NCBI GenBank assembly: GCA_020137815.1
Contig: CM035355.1
Span: 1 to 64,000 of the forward strand
From: Hormiphora californensis
Taxonomy: Eukaryota > Ctenophora > Tentaculata > Cydippida > Pleurobrachiidae
Direction of reading: 5' to 3'
Length of the DNA: 64,000 nucleotides
Translations under genes and position numbers: made by a program
Part shown: piece after piece, positions 31,901 through 42,621 of the stretch
Position numbering within the stretch: the first letter of the stretch is position 1
How the letters are laid out: each line of letters opens with the position of its first letter
Notes under the pieces: generated by a model
Told to the model about the DNA's origin: nothing
Seen by the model: only the letters and a program-made list of their open reading frames with translations
Database searches by the model: none

Positions 31901-34422
31901 TCAGATCCTCTGCTGCAACAGGGTCATCGCCTCGTGCGAACACCCTTCAGGTTTATCTCTCAGCCAATCCAGCACTGAGTTGTTGTTCCTCCTACTGTAA
32001 CCTTGAACAGGAGGTTCATCCGGGATTTCCTTGAAGCGCTTCGTAAGGGCCCGTTTGAAACTCTCGAACTTGTCAATGCGGCTGAGCTCTGCCGGGATAC
32101 TGTTCCATAGCTTTGGTCCTATGACCGCAAAGGACTCGTCATAGAGTGTTTGGTTTGCACTCGATCCTGTCTTGGTCATTGGTGGTACGACTGCCTTGAT
32201 CCCTGTCCAACCTTTGTCTTTAAACTGTATCTGGAGATGATTGCTGACTTGTCTGTTGTGTAGCTTACACATATGAATCACAATGTAACGCTCTCGTCTT
32301 CTTTGGAGAGACATCATGTCGAGCTTTGACAACCTACTCCAATAGTCTAGCCCCTTCGTACCATCGATCCTCTTTGTGAAGCTTCTCTGGACTGCTTTTA
32401 GGGTTTGAATATCCCCGATTTTTGAGGGGTGCCAGAGTGGGCATGCATACTCCAGAAGGCTTCGCACCAGGCTTTTGTAGAGGGTAAGCATCGGCTGGGT
32501 TTCTCTTGTCTCGAAGACGCTAAACACCCATGCTGCCTTTTTCCTCCCGCTTTCTGCCACTTTTCCAATGTGCTTCTTCCACTTCATATCAGCTGTTATC
32601 ACCACTCCTAGATCCCTCAGGTCCCCCTTTGCTTCGAGCACCCCCGCTGCCGTCTCATACGAAAACATCGCGTTTGAGAGAGGTAGCTCCTGTATACCTT
32701 CTACGGCTGCTTTCTCCTCTTTGCTTCGCTTTATCCCACTGTGTCTCATCAGCTCGAATTTATCCTGGTGGAGGTTCATGTTGTTCTTCTCCGTCCATGC
32801 TATCACTACATTCAGGTCTCTTTGCAGTACTGCCACGTCTTCTTCTCCTCTTATACTCTTCAATAGGCGGGTATCATCAGCAAAACACCTTAATGAACTG
32901 CCTTTCACGATCACAGATGCTATGTCTGTGATGTATATTATAAAGAGAATGGGTCCTAGTACTGACCCCTGGATAACCCCGCTTCTCACTAGTGCCACTA
33001 GCGACTTGACACGTCATTTACCGCTACTCTCTGCCTCCTTCCACTCAGAAACGACTCAATCCATTTCACCAGCTTTTCATTTACACCGTACTTTCGTAGT
33101 TTCTTCAGCAGTATCCCGTGGTCTACCTTATCGAATGCTTTGGCATAACCGACATAAATGGAATCAGTGTCCGCATTGTCCAGGCAATTCTCATATACCT
33201 CGTCAAAATGCTGTATGAGTTGTGTAAGCGTGCTTCTGCGCCTCCTGAAACCGTGCTGTCCAGGAAGAGGCCATTGGATTCAAAGTACTTGACCAGTCTT
33301 TTCCTCACAATCCTCTCAAAGGCTTTCCCTACATGGTCAGTCAATGACACGTGTCTGCAGTAGTTCTCTTCCCTTTTTGTACAGAGGCACGATGATAGAG
33401 TTCTTATACGTTTCTGGAACCCTACCTTCCTGGAGCGAGCGCCCCCGCTGCCGTCTCATACGAAAACATCGCGTTTGAGAGAGGTAGCTCCTGTATACCT
33501 TCTACGGCTGCTTTCTCCTCTTTGCTTCGCTTTATCCCACTGTGTCTCATCAGCTCGAATTTATCCTGGTGGAGGTTCATGTTGTTCTTCTCCGTCCATG
33601 CTATCACTACATTCAGGTCTCTTTGCAGTACTGCCACGTCTTCTTCTCCTCTTATACTCTTCAATAGGCGGGTATCATCAGCAAAACACCTTAATGAACT
33701 GCCTTTCACGATCACAGATGCTATGTCTGTGATGTATATTATAAAGAGAATGGGTCCTAGTACTGACCCCTGGATAACCCCGCTTCTCACTAGTGCCACT
33801 AGCGACTTGACACGTCATTTACCGCTACTCTCTGCCTCCTTCCACTCAGAAACGACTCAATCCATTTCACCAGCTTTTCATTTACACCGTACTTTCGTAG
33901 TTTCTTCAGCAGTATCCCGTGGTCTACCTTATCGAATGCTTTGGCATAACCGACATAAATGGAATCAGTGTCCGCATTGTCCAGGCAATTCTCATATACC
34001 TCGTCAAAATGCTGTATGAGTTGTGTAAGCGTGCTTCTGCGCCTCCTGAAACCGTGCTGTCCAGGAAGAGGCCATTGGATTCAAAGTACTTGACCAGTCT
34101 TTTCCTCACAATCCTCTCAAAGGCTTTCCCTACATGGTCAGTCAATGACACGTGTCTGCAGTAGTTCTCTTCCCTTTTTGTACAGAGGCACGATGATAGA
34201 GTTCTTATACGTTTCTGGAACCCTACCTTCCTGGAGCGAGCGCTTCCACATAAGGTGTAGAGGGCTGCTCACTGCTTCTGCACACGCCCTCAGAAGGTCC
34301 GCCGGAATTCCGTCTGGTCCCGATGCCGCTCCTTTCTTAATCTCCATAAGCGCCTCTGCTAACTCTGCCCGTGTAAATTCTAGCTCTTCATCTCCCTGCT
34401 TGCAGTTACAGGGAAGTCGCAC
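31901..34422 (-). pseudogene. CR1/jockey-type LINE reverse transcriptase with internal duplication
   Basis: On the minus strand, the RT start at 34422-34138 (KKGAASGPDGIPADLLRACA, YKNSIIVPLYKKGRE) shifts frame into RRRSTLTQLIQHFDEVYENC and YVGYAKAFDKVDH. GVIQGSVLGPILF and FADDTRLL follow (residues 39-42 of the 365-codon frame 32998-31901), and then the C-terminal domain to a stop. An 801-bp block is tandemly duplicated (32641-33441 and 33442-34242). Motif A reads YVGY where YLDF/YVDY is expected, so a catalytic Asp is Gly in both copies. Frameshifts, the duplication and the missing endonuclease make it dead. Confidence 0.85.
32641..34242. repeat. 801-bp tandem duplication inside the LINE
   Basis: 32641-33441 and 33442-34242 appear identical wherever compared. 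The junction falls at GAGCGC, matching GAGCAC at the left and GAGCGC at the right, so microhomology of 5-6 bp may have been used. Confidence 0.9.
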
Positions 34423-34885
34423 TACATAGCCAGACGTCCGAGGTCAGGGACAGCATACCATCCTCATCCCTAGACTCGATCACTCCCACAACTTTCTCAC
34501 AGTCATGAGAGGGCTGGCTGCATAGGAAGCACCTCAGTAGCTCTCTCCTCCCGCGCTGAAAGGTGAATTTCTCTCCACATTCCAGGCATTCAGATGCTCC
34601 TATCAATATATTTAGTTCCCTTACTATCCTCTTCGCTAGTTGATCCTTGTTTGAAAACGCTTTGTTGTACAGTGCGTCTATTCCTAAGAATGTACTGCAA
34701 TCGTTCAGGTTTGGTCTCCCTACTGTGGTCACTTTGTTGGCATTCTCTGCCGCAGTCTTCCCTGGTTGAAAAAGCGTTATCACTGACTTCACTGCATCAG
34801 CTTGCTTTTTGTCTTTCAGCTTCTCTGCCACGGCTAACAATCCACCTAAAACACGTCCTGCCGGACTGACGGTGTTAGGGCCCAT
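34406..34885 (-). pseudogene. LINE ORF1 fragment with Cys/His zinc-binding motif
   Basis: A frame of 159 codons starting MGPNTVSPAGR. It contains NDCSTFLGIDALYNKAFSNK and a zinc-finger-like cluster CLECGEKF...LLRCFLCSQPSHDC, as in PHD/RING-like ORF1 proteins of CR1-group LINEs. It directly abuts the RT of the preceding entry, so the endonuclease region of ORF2 has been deleted at about 34425. The role would be nucleic-acid binding for the element; this copy is a remnant. Confidence 0.6.
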
Positions 34886-34889
34886 GATG

Positions 34890-35220
34890 ATGATGTGGCT
34901 GAGGGTGGCGTGGTCCGAACTTCAGAGTGACTAACTCACGTAGTTGATGATCTTCTTCTTCTTGAGAGAGCTTACTGTGGGTGGTGTACGGCGCTCAAAT
35001 TACGTACACCTCAAATTAATTTGTTTAAAGTAGTGTTCCTAACTACTATGTCGATTTAACAGTCTAAGTCATTTATAAATACAGTATGTTTTAAGCCCTA
35101 AAAATCTTGCTGGGCGCGAACCTGGGCAGACCTAAACTGGGCAGACCTAAATTGCGGAAATATTTGGCACAACTTAAAATCTTTCCTAATGGCCACTTTC
35201 TAAAAGGTTTTCATTAAAAT
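34890..35220. other. Unassigned; possible LINE 5' flank
   Basis: 35013-35040 is the inverse of 61360-61386 (AAACAAATTAATTTGAG). GGGCAGACCTAAA is repeated at 35125-35155. Nothing else recognised. Confidence 0.4.
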
Positions 35221-35224
35221 TTAA

Positions 35225-35681
35225 AGTGAGAGTGGACCGAATCAGAATTGGACAAGTTTGTTGTAGGTAGTAGAGACTAGAATTTTGAGCATTTTGCGTT
35301 TTTGCCGCTCAAAATCGACCCACCCATCACTGAGATATTTTTGTTATGTTGGGAGAACTCCTGTTTAATCAGTATGTATAAAACAGAATAGAAACAATCG
35401 TCGTGTTTTATTAACACATTCTGAATATAAGCAGTGAGGTTGACATGTCCATGTACAGAAGCAGGGCAAGGCAAGCCAGCATATTAAAAATCTAAAGAAT
35501 GTGTTAGTAAAACACAAGGATTTTTTCTATCCTGTTTGATAGATATTGCTCTAGCAGGAATTCTCCCAACAAAAATATCTCCGTGATGGATGGGTCGATT
35601 TTGAGCGACAAAAACGCAAAATGCTCAGAAAGCTAATCTCTACTACAAACTTGTCCAATTCTGATCCGGTCCACTCTCACT
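35225..35681. mobile_element. MITE family B, copy at 35 kb
   Basis: 457 bp, AGTGAGAGTGG...CCACTCTCACT, flanked by TTAA at 35221-35224 and 35682-35685. Confidence 0.92.
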
Positions 35682-35699
35682 TTAAGATTGAGCGTGTTT

Positions 35700-35930
35700 T
35701 TTGGTAAACCCGGTGGGCGGACTCTAGTGCTAACGGACTCTTTATCTAAATCCAATGCGGACTCTATATCTTAAAACGGACTCTTTATCTACAGTTAGAT
35801 TTTGAAAAAAGTTTAGATAAAGAGTCCTCCCTGTGTAGACTTTGTAGATAAAGAGTCCGCCCTGTGTAGAATTTTTAGATATAGAGTCCTCTAGTACATT
35901 TTGGCGCCAAATCCTCCAACCCGGACTCTA
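35700..35930. repeat. GGACTCTTTATCTA repeat cluster, left
   Basis: At least seven degenerate units of GGACTCT(T/A)TATCTA in both orientations follow TTTGGTAAACCCGGTG. A matching cluster ends at 38848 next to CACCGGTAAACCC, so 35700-38848 may be one compound element. Confidence 0.7.
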
Positions 35931-35940
35931 TGTCTAAAAT

Positions 35941-35997
35941 CCTAACCCAACCCAAAACCTAACCCTAACACTAACCCTAACCTCGAACCCTAACCAT
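35941..35997. repeat. Interstitial telomere-like repeat
   Basis: Degenerate CCCTAA units: CCTAACCCAACCC, AACCTAACCCTAACACTAAC, CCTAACCTCGAACCCTAACC. CCCTAA is the complement of the common animal telomere repeat TTAGGG. Confidence 0.7.
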
Positions 35998-36147
35998 AAA
36001 CAATCGAAATCCGTACGACATATTGGCAGGACATCCGACAAACTGTCGTGTGTCCGTCCGATCTTTCTGATGCATCCACTGAGTCTACTATCCGTACAGT
36101 TTGTCGGATGTCCGTCCAGTCTGTATGATGTCCGTCCGAGGGCGGGG

Positions 36148-36405
36148 TTAGAAACTATCGAATTCCGTACAGGAGTGCAGAGAGTGCTATTGTAAGTACC
36201 ATGTGTGTACGGAATTCGATATTTTCTAACCCTGGCGGAAATAGAACGGTTTGGACGGAATTCGATAGTTTCTAACCAATGGAGTATATAATATATTTTG
36301 GTTAGAGTTCAAGTGTTGTACGGAATTCGATACTTTCTAACCAGGGTTTTGTTGTACGGAATATAAATGATTTGAACGGAATTCGATCATTTCTAACCAA
36401 TAAAG
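36148..36405. repeat. Dispersed 25-bp motif array (GGAATTCGATA)
   Basis: Five copies of (G)(T/G)ACGGAATTCGATANTTTCTAACC: one inverted at 36148-36172 and direct copies near 36208, 36254, 36319 and 36378. Spacing is irregular at 45-65 bp. Related fragments occur at 38490-38545. Confidence 0.75.
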
Positions 36406-36440
36406 AATCATATTGTTAGTGCTCAGCTTAACAGTATATA

Positions 36441-37044
36441 GCCTACTGTGGGTTAAATTTGCCCACACGCATATAAAACGGTATCTGTAGGCCATAGTTT
36501 TCATTCAATCTGCCTAGCATTTCTTAAGTCTTACTTTTTGACAATTATCTCTCTGATGATATGAATAATGAAAACCAACTGTATAAGGCGATTGATTTAT
36601 TAGCGATTTGTCAAGCGTTACTCAATACTCATGGTGGTGACATCTCATTGGCTGAAAAACACTCACATGGGAAGGGTTCACATGTCATAAATCGAACACG
36701 TGATATGGTTTCACCACCTGTCATCGTCCAATGGTCTGTAGTGCACTACCCATGTGATAGGGGCCAGGATGGGGAATGGGGGATGCACTGATCACGTGTA
36801 CTAAGAGGTGTTGACATCTTGCCCTGTCACGTGATAACTGGTGCTCTATAGTGCATATTTGAGTGAGCTGTATAAAATGCAAGCAAACCCCATTAAGATC
36901 ACTGATTATACAAATTATCATTTGTTCATGTGAGAGACAAGTGTTATGGCTATCGTTAGATATAAGTTTTAGATTGAAAAGTCAATCCAAAAGCGAAATA
37001 TGGGCCTTAGAGTGTCGTGTGGGCAATATTAACCCACAATAGGC
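36441..37044. mobile_element. 604-bp inverted-repeat element with internal TATA box
   Basis: Terminal inverted repeats of about 30 bp: GCCTACTGTGGGTTAAATTT at the left and inverted GCCTATTGTGGGTTAATATT at the right, each continuing GCCCACACG. A TATAAAA box lies at 36472-36478, just inside the left repeat. No clear target duplication. Confidence 0.65.
36561..36791 (+). CDS. Hypothetical 76-codon frame downstream of a TATA box
   Basis: The ATG lies about 85 nt after TATAAAA (36472-36478), inside the inverted-repeat element. The N-terminal 40 residues (MNNENQLYKAIDLLAICQAL...) look protein-like, but no family is recognised. It could be a transposase remnant, a small element-encoded protein or chance. 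Confidence 0.25.
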   Translation: MNNENQLYKAIDLLAICQALLNTHGGDISLAEKHSHGKGSHVINRTRDMVSPPVIVQWSVVHYPCDRGQDGEWGMH

Positions 37045-37146
37045 GGCTCTTATACCCCTGCGGCTGGATACTGTTAACACCAATGCTGATCTGCCAGCCA
37101 AATTTGGCCAAATCACCATTTATGCCAATCTAAGTGATTTTGACCG

Positions 37147-37459
37147 GTAGGCGGTAAATGTTAACCAGATCTGTGAGAATTTCGCACGTTTTTGCCCATA
37201 ACTCAGCCATTTCTTGACCAATTTGCAAAATCTTTGGCTCATTGGAAAGAAGACATTGAGATCTCTCAAATGAGCTCAAGAAAATGAAAATTGGCGCAAA
37301 TTGCGCGGCGTGGTGGCGAAAACGCGCATTTTGCTCAATGTCCTCTTTCCAACGCGCCCAAGATTTTGTAAATTGGTCAAGAAATGACTGAGTTATGGAC
37401 AAAAACGTGATTTTGCACGTACGTTTTCTCTCAGATCTGGTTAACATTTACCGCCTACC
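37147..37459. mobile_element. MITE family C, copy 2
   Basis: 313 bp, ends GGCGGTAAATGTTAACCAGA, inverted arms as in the 18852-19214 copy but with a smaller centre. Confidence 0.85.
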
Positions 37460-38160
37460 TTTTTGACCTGTTTGACTTCATTTAAAGAGCTGAAAGTTAT
37501 CTTCAGATGCCAAGCACTGTCTGAGGTCATTTATGCATAAACAATTTTGTGATTTTTGAGTCATATATGTCCAAAATTGACCAAAAAACGCTATATTGGC
37601 TCGATTTTGGCCAAAAAACTTAATAAAAGTAAGTAGTAATAAGCGGATAACTGTATCGACAACATTAATGCAACAATTTATTCGATTAAAAACAGTTAAG
37701 ATGACTTTGTTACAAAATTGACTTTTTCGACCCGAAATTGCACTTCACTATGAAGACGGTACAATAGGCTAGTACTAAACAGTTAAATGCAGTCTGAGTG
37801 ATAATGTGTTTTACAAAATTCCAAAAAAAATTACACCATCTGAAAGAGGACGTTGAGACGTGAAGGTTAGGCCAGCTTAACCTTAAAAAAAGTTAATTGG
37901 TCAATTAGATAATTGATCAATTATGTCCAAAATTGACCAAAAATGACCTGGTGTTCTGGAAGGATAGACTTATGTTATGATCTGAAAATTCAACTAAAAA
38001 TTACATAGCTGGATAGATAATCCCTTGATGTATCTTTTTCTTGCCAAGTTAGACTGTTTTTCGCGCGCCCCGTGGGCGAAATACAGTCAAGCTTATTCAA
38101 ATAAGTACGATCTGGTCCGCGATACTGCGTTGTGGGGCTCACGTGCGGGTTATGAAATGC
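37460..38160. other. Unassigned AT-rich sequence
   Basis: No frame of note. Several GTCCAAAATTGACC repeats near 37568 and 37923 suggest an old repeat. CGCGCGCCCCGTGGGCG at 38052 is a GC-rich island. Confidence 0.4.
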
Positions 38161-38162
38161 TG

Positions 38163-38305
38163 AAAATCACTGTCTCTCACTTTGAGTGAGAGAGAGCTGA
38201 TCACATACACGAGCTGATCACACTGCGCTCTCCCTTGCATTCTAATCACTGTCTCTCACTTTTAGTGAGAGAGAGTTTATCACGTGCACGAGCTGATCAC
38301 GTGAG
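38163..38305. repeat. Two direct repeats of a hairpin plus GAGCTGATCAC
   Basis: AATCACTGTCTCTCACTTT plus its hairpin partner AGTGAGAGAGAG and CACGAGCTGATCAC occur twice about 84 bp apart. Confidence 0.7.
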
Positions 38306-38344
38306 CAAGCGTGTACAGAAACACATAACCCTACATTTACAAAT

Positions 38345-38639
38345 GTAAAGGGAGGGTTAGAACATAACAATCTTTTTCCATTCTTAAAACTTCAAAATAA
38401 TCAACCACTAATTAGCAGTGATTAACTAAAGTAGCACTTAAAAATAAAATGTGTCGGATTTCCGTACACTGTGTTCCTAACCGTGGGCCTGGCAGGAAAT
38501 CGATTGATCTTAACCGCGCCCTCGCTGGCAGGAATTCGATTGTTTATGGCCCAAATAACGGCCCTAACACTTCTAAATTAGTATAGGGGTAGAGCAAACT
38601 CTTGTTTCCGGCCTAACGGCCGAAATCTCGAGTTCGCGG
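38345..38639. other. Unassigned
   Basis: Contains GCTGGCAGGAATTCGATTG, a relative of the 36-kb motif array; otherwise nothing recognised. Confidence 0.35.
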
Positions 38640-38848
38640 CGAAAGGCGGACTCTATTTCTAATTTAGATTTATGTAGATATAGAGTCCACTTTGTTTAGA
38701 CTTTTTAGATAAAGAGTCCGCCCTGTGTAGACTTTTTAGATAAAGAGTCCTCCTAGAGTTTAGAATTATTTGGACTCTTTATCTAAATCTAAATTTAGAT
38801 ATAGAGTCCTCTTTAGACTTAGAGTGTAGCACACCGGTAAACCCTATC
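38640..38848. repeat. GGACTCTTTATCTA repeat cluster, right
   Basis: Five or more units in both orientations, ending CACACCGGTAAACCC. See the partner cluster at 35700-35930. Confidence 0.7.
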
Positions 38849-39026
38849 CTTTTGGTTTGGCAAACGATGAAGAAAAACTTCAGGTGTGCCATCAAGTGAT
38901 TTCGTTTTGCTGTTTATTCGGTACTAGAACTTCCTTTGTCGTATACCTATACTTTCGTAACACTAACAGTGGGCAACTTGATATGGTCAGATTAGAGAGG
39001 TTCTAGAAAAAGAGCTTAGACATTTC

Positions 39027-39073
<47 letters not shown>

Positions 39074-39731
39074 TCTATCCATATATCTACCGAACATTCT
39101 TTTCCTTCTAAAATAGCATAGAATAACACGCCGGAGAGGGAACTATTTCTGTCTCTATAATACTTCTTATTACCCATCCACTCCATTCGTGACTTCATAC
39201 ACTTCGCATTTGCCCACATTTATGTGTTCTTAGAACTTATTTTTCAAATCTTTACAGTGCCGCTTGTAGATAGTGGAGATACCGTAGCGGTACGCAGACG
39301 CACCGTTTTTGGGTACTAAACTAATAAATTGCCATTGTTTAGCACTATCTAGCTCTGTGATTGGTGAAGCCTGCACGTCTTCTTACCGTGTTTCACTGAT
39401 ACCGTATTTAGGAGGGTGAGATTCCTTCCTACGCCTCATGGAGTGCAGGCCGGGGTTAACGTCTAGCACACCCCATCACTCGAGAGAGGTTTAGCGAGTA
39501 ATCTACGGACTGTATTAGACTGTATTACGGACTGTATTAGACTCTCACTTGGCAGCGAAGCTGCCAACTTCGTCGGAGATGGGGGTGGAGCGCGAGCGAC
39601 TGAGTCACTCGCACGCCACGTACAGGGTATAGCGCGATGTGCCCAAGACTCGATCTCACAGATGTGGATGAGTTCAGTTATTTTCCTTCTAGCCAGTTCT
39701 GGCAGGTTATAACAAGATGAACAGTGAACTA
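38849..39731. other. Unassigned, with (CT)n microsatellite and small hairpin
   Basis: (CT)n lies at about 39030-39068. A TTGGCAGC-GAA-GCTGCCAA hairpin lies at 39549-39567. ACGGACTGTATTAGAC is tandemly repeated near 39505-39545. No supported gene. Confidence 0.45.
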
Positions 39732-40937
39732 CAGGGTGTCCCACTGTCTTTGCATCACCTGTGATTTTGGATGATGAGTGGGTTCCATTCAAATGCCCAT
39801 AACTCATCGAAAAGTAGGTCAAAACGGCTCAACTAAAAACAGTGTTGTAGAGAATTGTCAGGCGCACATTTGGGTACAAGATTGATGTTCCAAGTCTTAC
39901 CAACCGTCAGATTAATCGTCTTAAAGTCAAAAATACGTGTTCATGAAATCCGACCGGGGTTCACGTTTTGAAAAATTCACAAATGCAAAGTTGCTCGGAT
40001 CACATTGCATCCCTCATAAGAGTTGTAGGAAATTGTCTGGCGGTCATTTTGGTACCCGGGTTTTTATCCTAGCTCAATGTTTAGAGTGTCTTATGACTGT
40101 CAGAACTGGAATTTTCCCAAAAGTGGTCTCAGGTATCACATTACATTTTGCCCTGTTATGAAGCTCATAGCTGCTTGAATAACATCTTTGATCTTAGTGC
40201 ATGATAGGGTTGAGATAGACCACTTGCGTATCCTACACATTAACAGGGGCCTTGCCAAATCGTCATAACAACCCTGTCAAGTGTCTAGATGAAATTGAGA
40301 CGATATGTGCTGATTATCATGGGATTACACACGACACCGAGCCACCTAATTAGGGGTTGTGAGCCGATACCAACTAGGACTCAGCATAGACAAATCTCCA
40401 TGTTCCTACAGTCATAACGCAACTAAAACGTAGATCTAAGGAAAAAATCATGGTATCAAAATGAACCTCAGACGATTCCAATCAAGCTCTTATAAATTTC
40501 AAATCATTTTACCCATTTGTTGATGACACGTGATCCCCTCAAAAATGTTGGTTGAATTGCGTCTTTAGACAGTCATAAGACACCTTAAACATTAAGCTAG
40601 GATAAAAATGCGGGTACCAAAATGACCGCCAGACGATTCCCTACAACTCTTATGAGGGATGCAATGTGATCCGAGCAACTTTGCATTTGTGAATTTTTCA
40701 AATTGTGAACCCCGGTCGGATTTCATAATCACGTACTTGTGACTTTACGACGATATATCTAACGATTGGTAAGACTTGGAACATCAATCGTGTACCCAAA
40801 TGTGCGCCTGACAATTCTCTATAACACTGTTTTTGGTTGAGCCGTTTTGACCTACTTTTCGATGAGTTATGGGCATTTGAATGGAACCCACTCATCACCC
40901 AAAATCACAGGTGATGCAAAGACAGTGGGACACCCTG
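39732..40937. mobile_element. 1.2-kb mariner-like foldback element
   Basis: It starts CAGGGTGTCCCACTGTCTTT and ends with the inverse GACAGTGGGACACCCTG, flanked by TA at 39730-39731 and 40938-40939. The CAGGGTGTCCCA terminus and TA target suit the Tc1/mariner superfamily. Arms are about 400 bp. ORFs in the arms are mirrored and not supported. Confidence 0.9.
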
Positions 40938-41064
40938 TACTATAACTATACTTTCACTGTTTATCTCTTCATCTCGCTGCCTATCTATTCATCTCACCGT
41001 GTGGGGCAGTAGTTCCAGATATCGTGGAGCGCTAAAATTTGGTACAGTAACTCTATGAGACATA

Positions 41065-41137
41065 TAATTTATGAGGCTAATATTATTTATTAGCCTATTT
41101 ATTCCCACATTAGCCTATTTATTCCCACATTTGATGG
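41065..41137. repeat. Short tandem duplication
   Basis: ATTAGCCTATTTATTCCCAC occurs twice head to tail. Confidence 0.7.
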
Positions 41138-41290
41138 TACCCAATTTCAGACGGCCATAGATCCACCCCCTGATAAGATAGAGACTCGAAATTTGTTTTG
41201 TAAGGAGATCATGTCGAGTTCTTTTTACACAACAAATTTCAAGTCTCTATCTCACCAGGGAGTGGAGCTATGACCGTCTGAAATCTGGCG
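41138..41290. mobile_element. MITE family D, copy 2 (core)
   Basis: Inverted arms TTTCAGACGGCCATAG / CTATGACCGTCTGAAAT around the GATAGAGACT core; outer ends shortened. Confidence 0.75.
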
Positions 41291-41559
41291 CTGGCAAGCA
41301 ATTCACGCCAACTGTGTTTGCTGGGTACTTTAAATCGGTAACTATGGAGACTGAATTTCTAAATTAAGTTCCGAAATAATCACTAACTGCCAGCAGAGTT
41401 TAAACATCTGCTCCCAAGAAGAAGGCCGGCTGTTAAACGTATTTCATTACCCACTTTTGAGTTTTCCATCATATTTTCATTCGGCACTCCCATTTAGGTG
41501 CCGGCAGGCACCTCCGACCCGAAGAAAACAGCAAAAAACGAAAAAAAGAAAAAAAAATT

Positions 41560-42450
41560 TTTTGCCCTTGCACAAAAACCCAAAAATGCCGGCCCTATTA
41601 AGAACAAAGAAAGGTCTTTTTTTTGGGGGGGGGGGGGGGGCAAAAAACATGTCAACGATTGTGGCCACACCGTTTGAGATATCGACTTGAAATTTTGTAG
41701 GCATGTTCTTGTAGTATTCCTTTGTGTCATGACGTTGGCGGATTTTTGAATTTTTAATTAATTAATTAATTATAGGTAATTAAAAATGGTGCAAGGGCAC
41801 CGTGCCCTTGCACATTGCGTGTTCTGTCCCTTGCACCGCGCCCTTGCACCAAATTCTATTTTCCGTTCTGCTTAAAATATCGACTTGAAACTTTGTAGGA
41901 ATGTTCTTCAATCATAAAAGATGATGTTCGAAAAGTGGGAATAGTCAAAATTAATTAATTAGTTAGTTAGAGCCGTGCAAAAAATGGAATTTGGTGCAAG
42001 GGCAGGCAATGTGCAAGGGCAAATGGTGCAAGGGCAGCCCTTGCACCAATTTTATGATCGAACTGTGTCCACACCGTTTAATATTTTGACACGAAACTTT
42101 CTATGCATGTTCTAGTAGCATAACTACGAGTACTAGAAGAGCCGTATGATTAATATATCAATTAGGTAATTAATTATAGGCAAATTAATCAAAATTTGCC
42201 CTTGCACAATTTGTGCAAATTTCCCCTGAACATGTGCCCTTGCACCATTTTGTTTGCCCATGCACTAAATTATAATTTCCGTTATGCTTAAAATATCGAC
42301 TTGAAACTTTCTAGGAATGTTCTTCATGCATAAAACATATAATATAATCTACAGAAAGTGGGAATAGTCAAAATTAATTAATTAATTACTTAGAGATTAA
42401 TTTTGGGGTGGCCCCTGCACAATTTTGGCAAATTTGATATTCAAACTTTG
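41560..42450. repeat. Satellite-like array of about 200-bp units with GTGCAAGGGC motifs
   Basis: Four units are anchored by ATCGACTTGAAA-like boxes at about 41680, 41879, 42085 and 42294. Units alternate: type 1 has CACACCGTTTGA/AATAT, type 2 has CCGTT(C/A)TGCTTAAAATATC. Between boxes lie many GCCCTTGCAC / GTGCAAGGGC sites in both orientations and AATTAATT runs. A poly-G tract is at 41625-41640. Confidence 0.8.
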
Positions 42451-42541
42451 AGCCTTTGTGAAAGTAATGAAAATTATTTATTTCAGGTTATGATGAACAA
42501 TAAGCTATAAAAACGCCCCTTTTTGTTACACAAGCCTGTGC

Positions 42542-42621
42542 TTGGTATCGAAGACACCTCACACTCTGTCGCCGGGCGACCTTCGCGTGCACACGCTGGC
42601 AAGGGGTAACTTCGTAACCAA
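42542..42621. mobile_element. 80-bp TTGGT...ACCAA element with 9-bp TSD
   Basis: It begins TTGGTATCGAAGACACCTCA and ends GGGGTAACTTCGTAACCAA. AGCCTGTGC is duplicated at 42533-42541 and 42622-42630. Both ends match the 1,156-bp element at 58594-59749, so this is an internally deleted derivative in the opposite orientation. Confidence 0.92.

Noticed and set aside
32530-34164. + strand frames over the 32-34 kb LINE
   Set aside because: Antisense shadows, duplicated only because the LINE segment is duplicated.
39463-39822. 119-codon minus frame
   Set aside because: No family resemblance; it overlaps the mariner-like foldback end and low-complexity sequence.
41560-42450. Possible CRISPR-like array
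   Set aside because: Units are about 200 bp with no conserved short repeat/spacer structure, and the context is eukaryotic.
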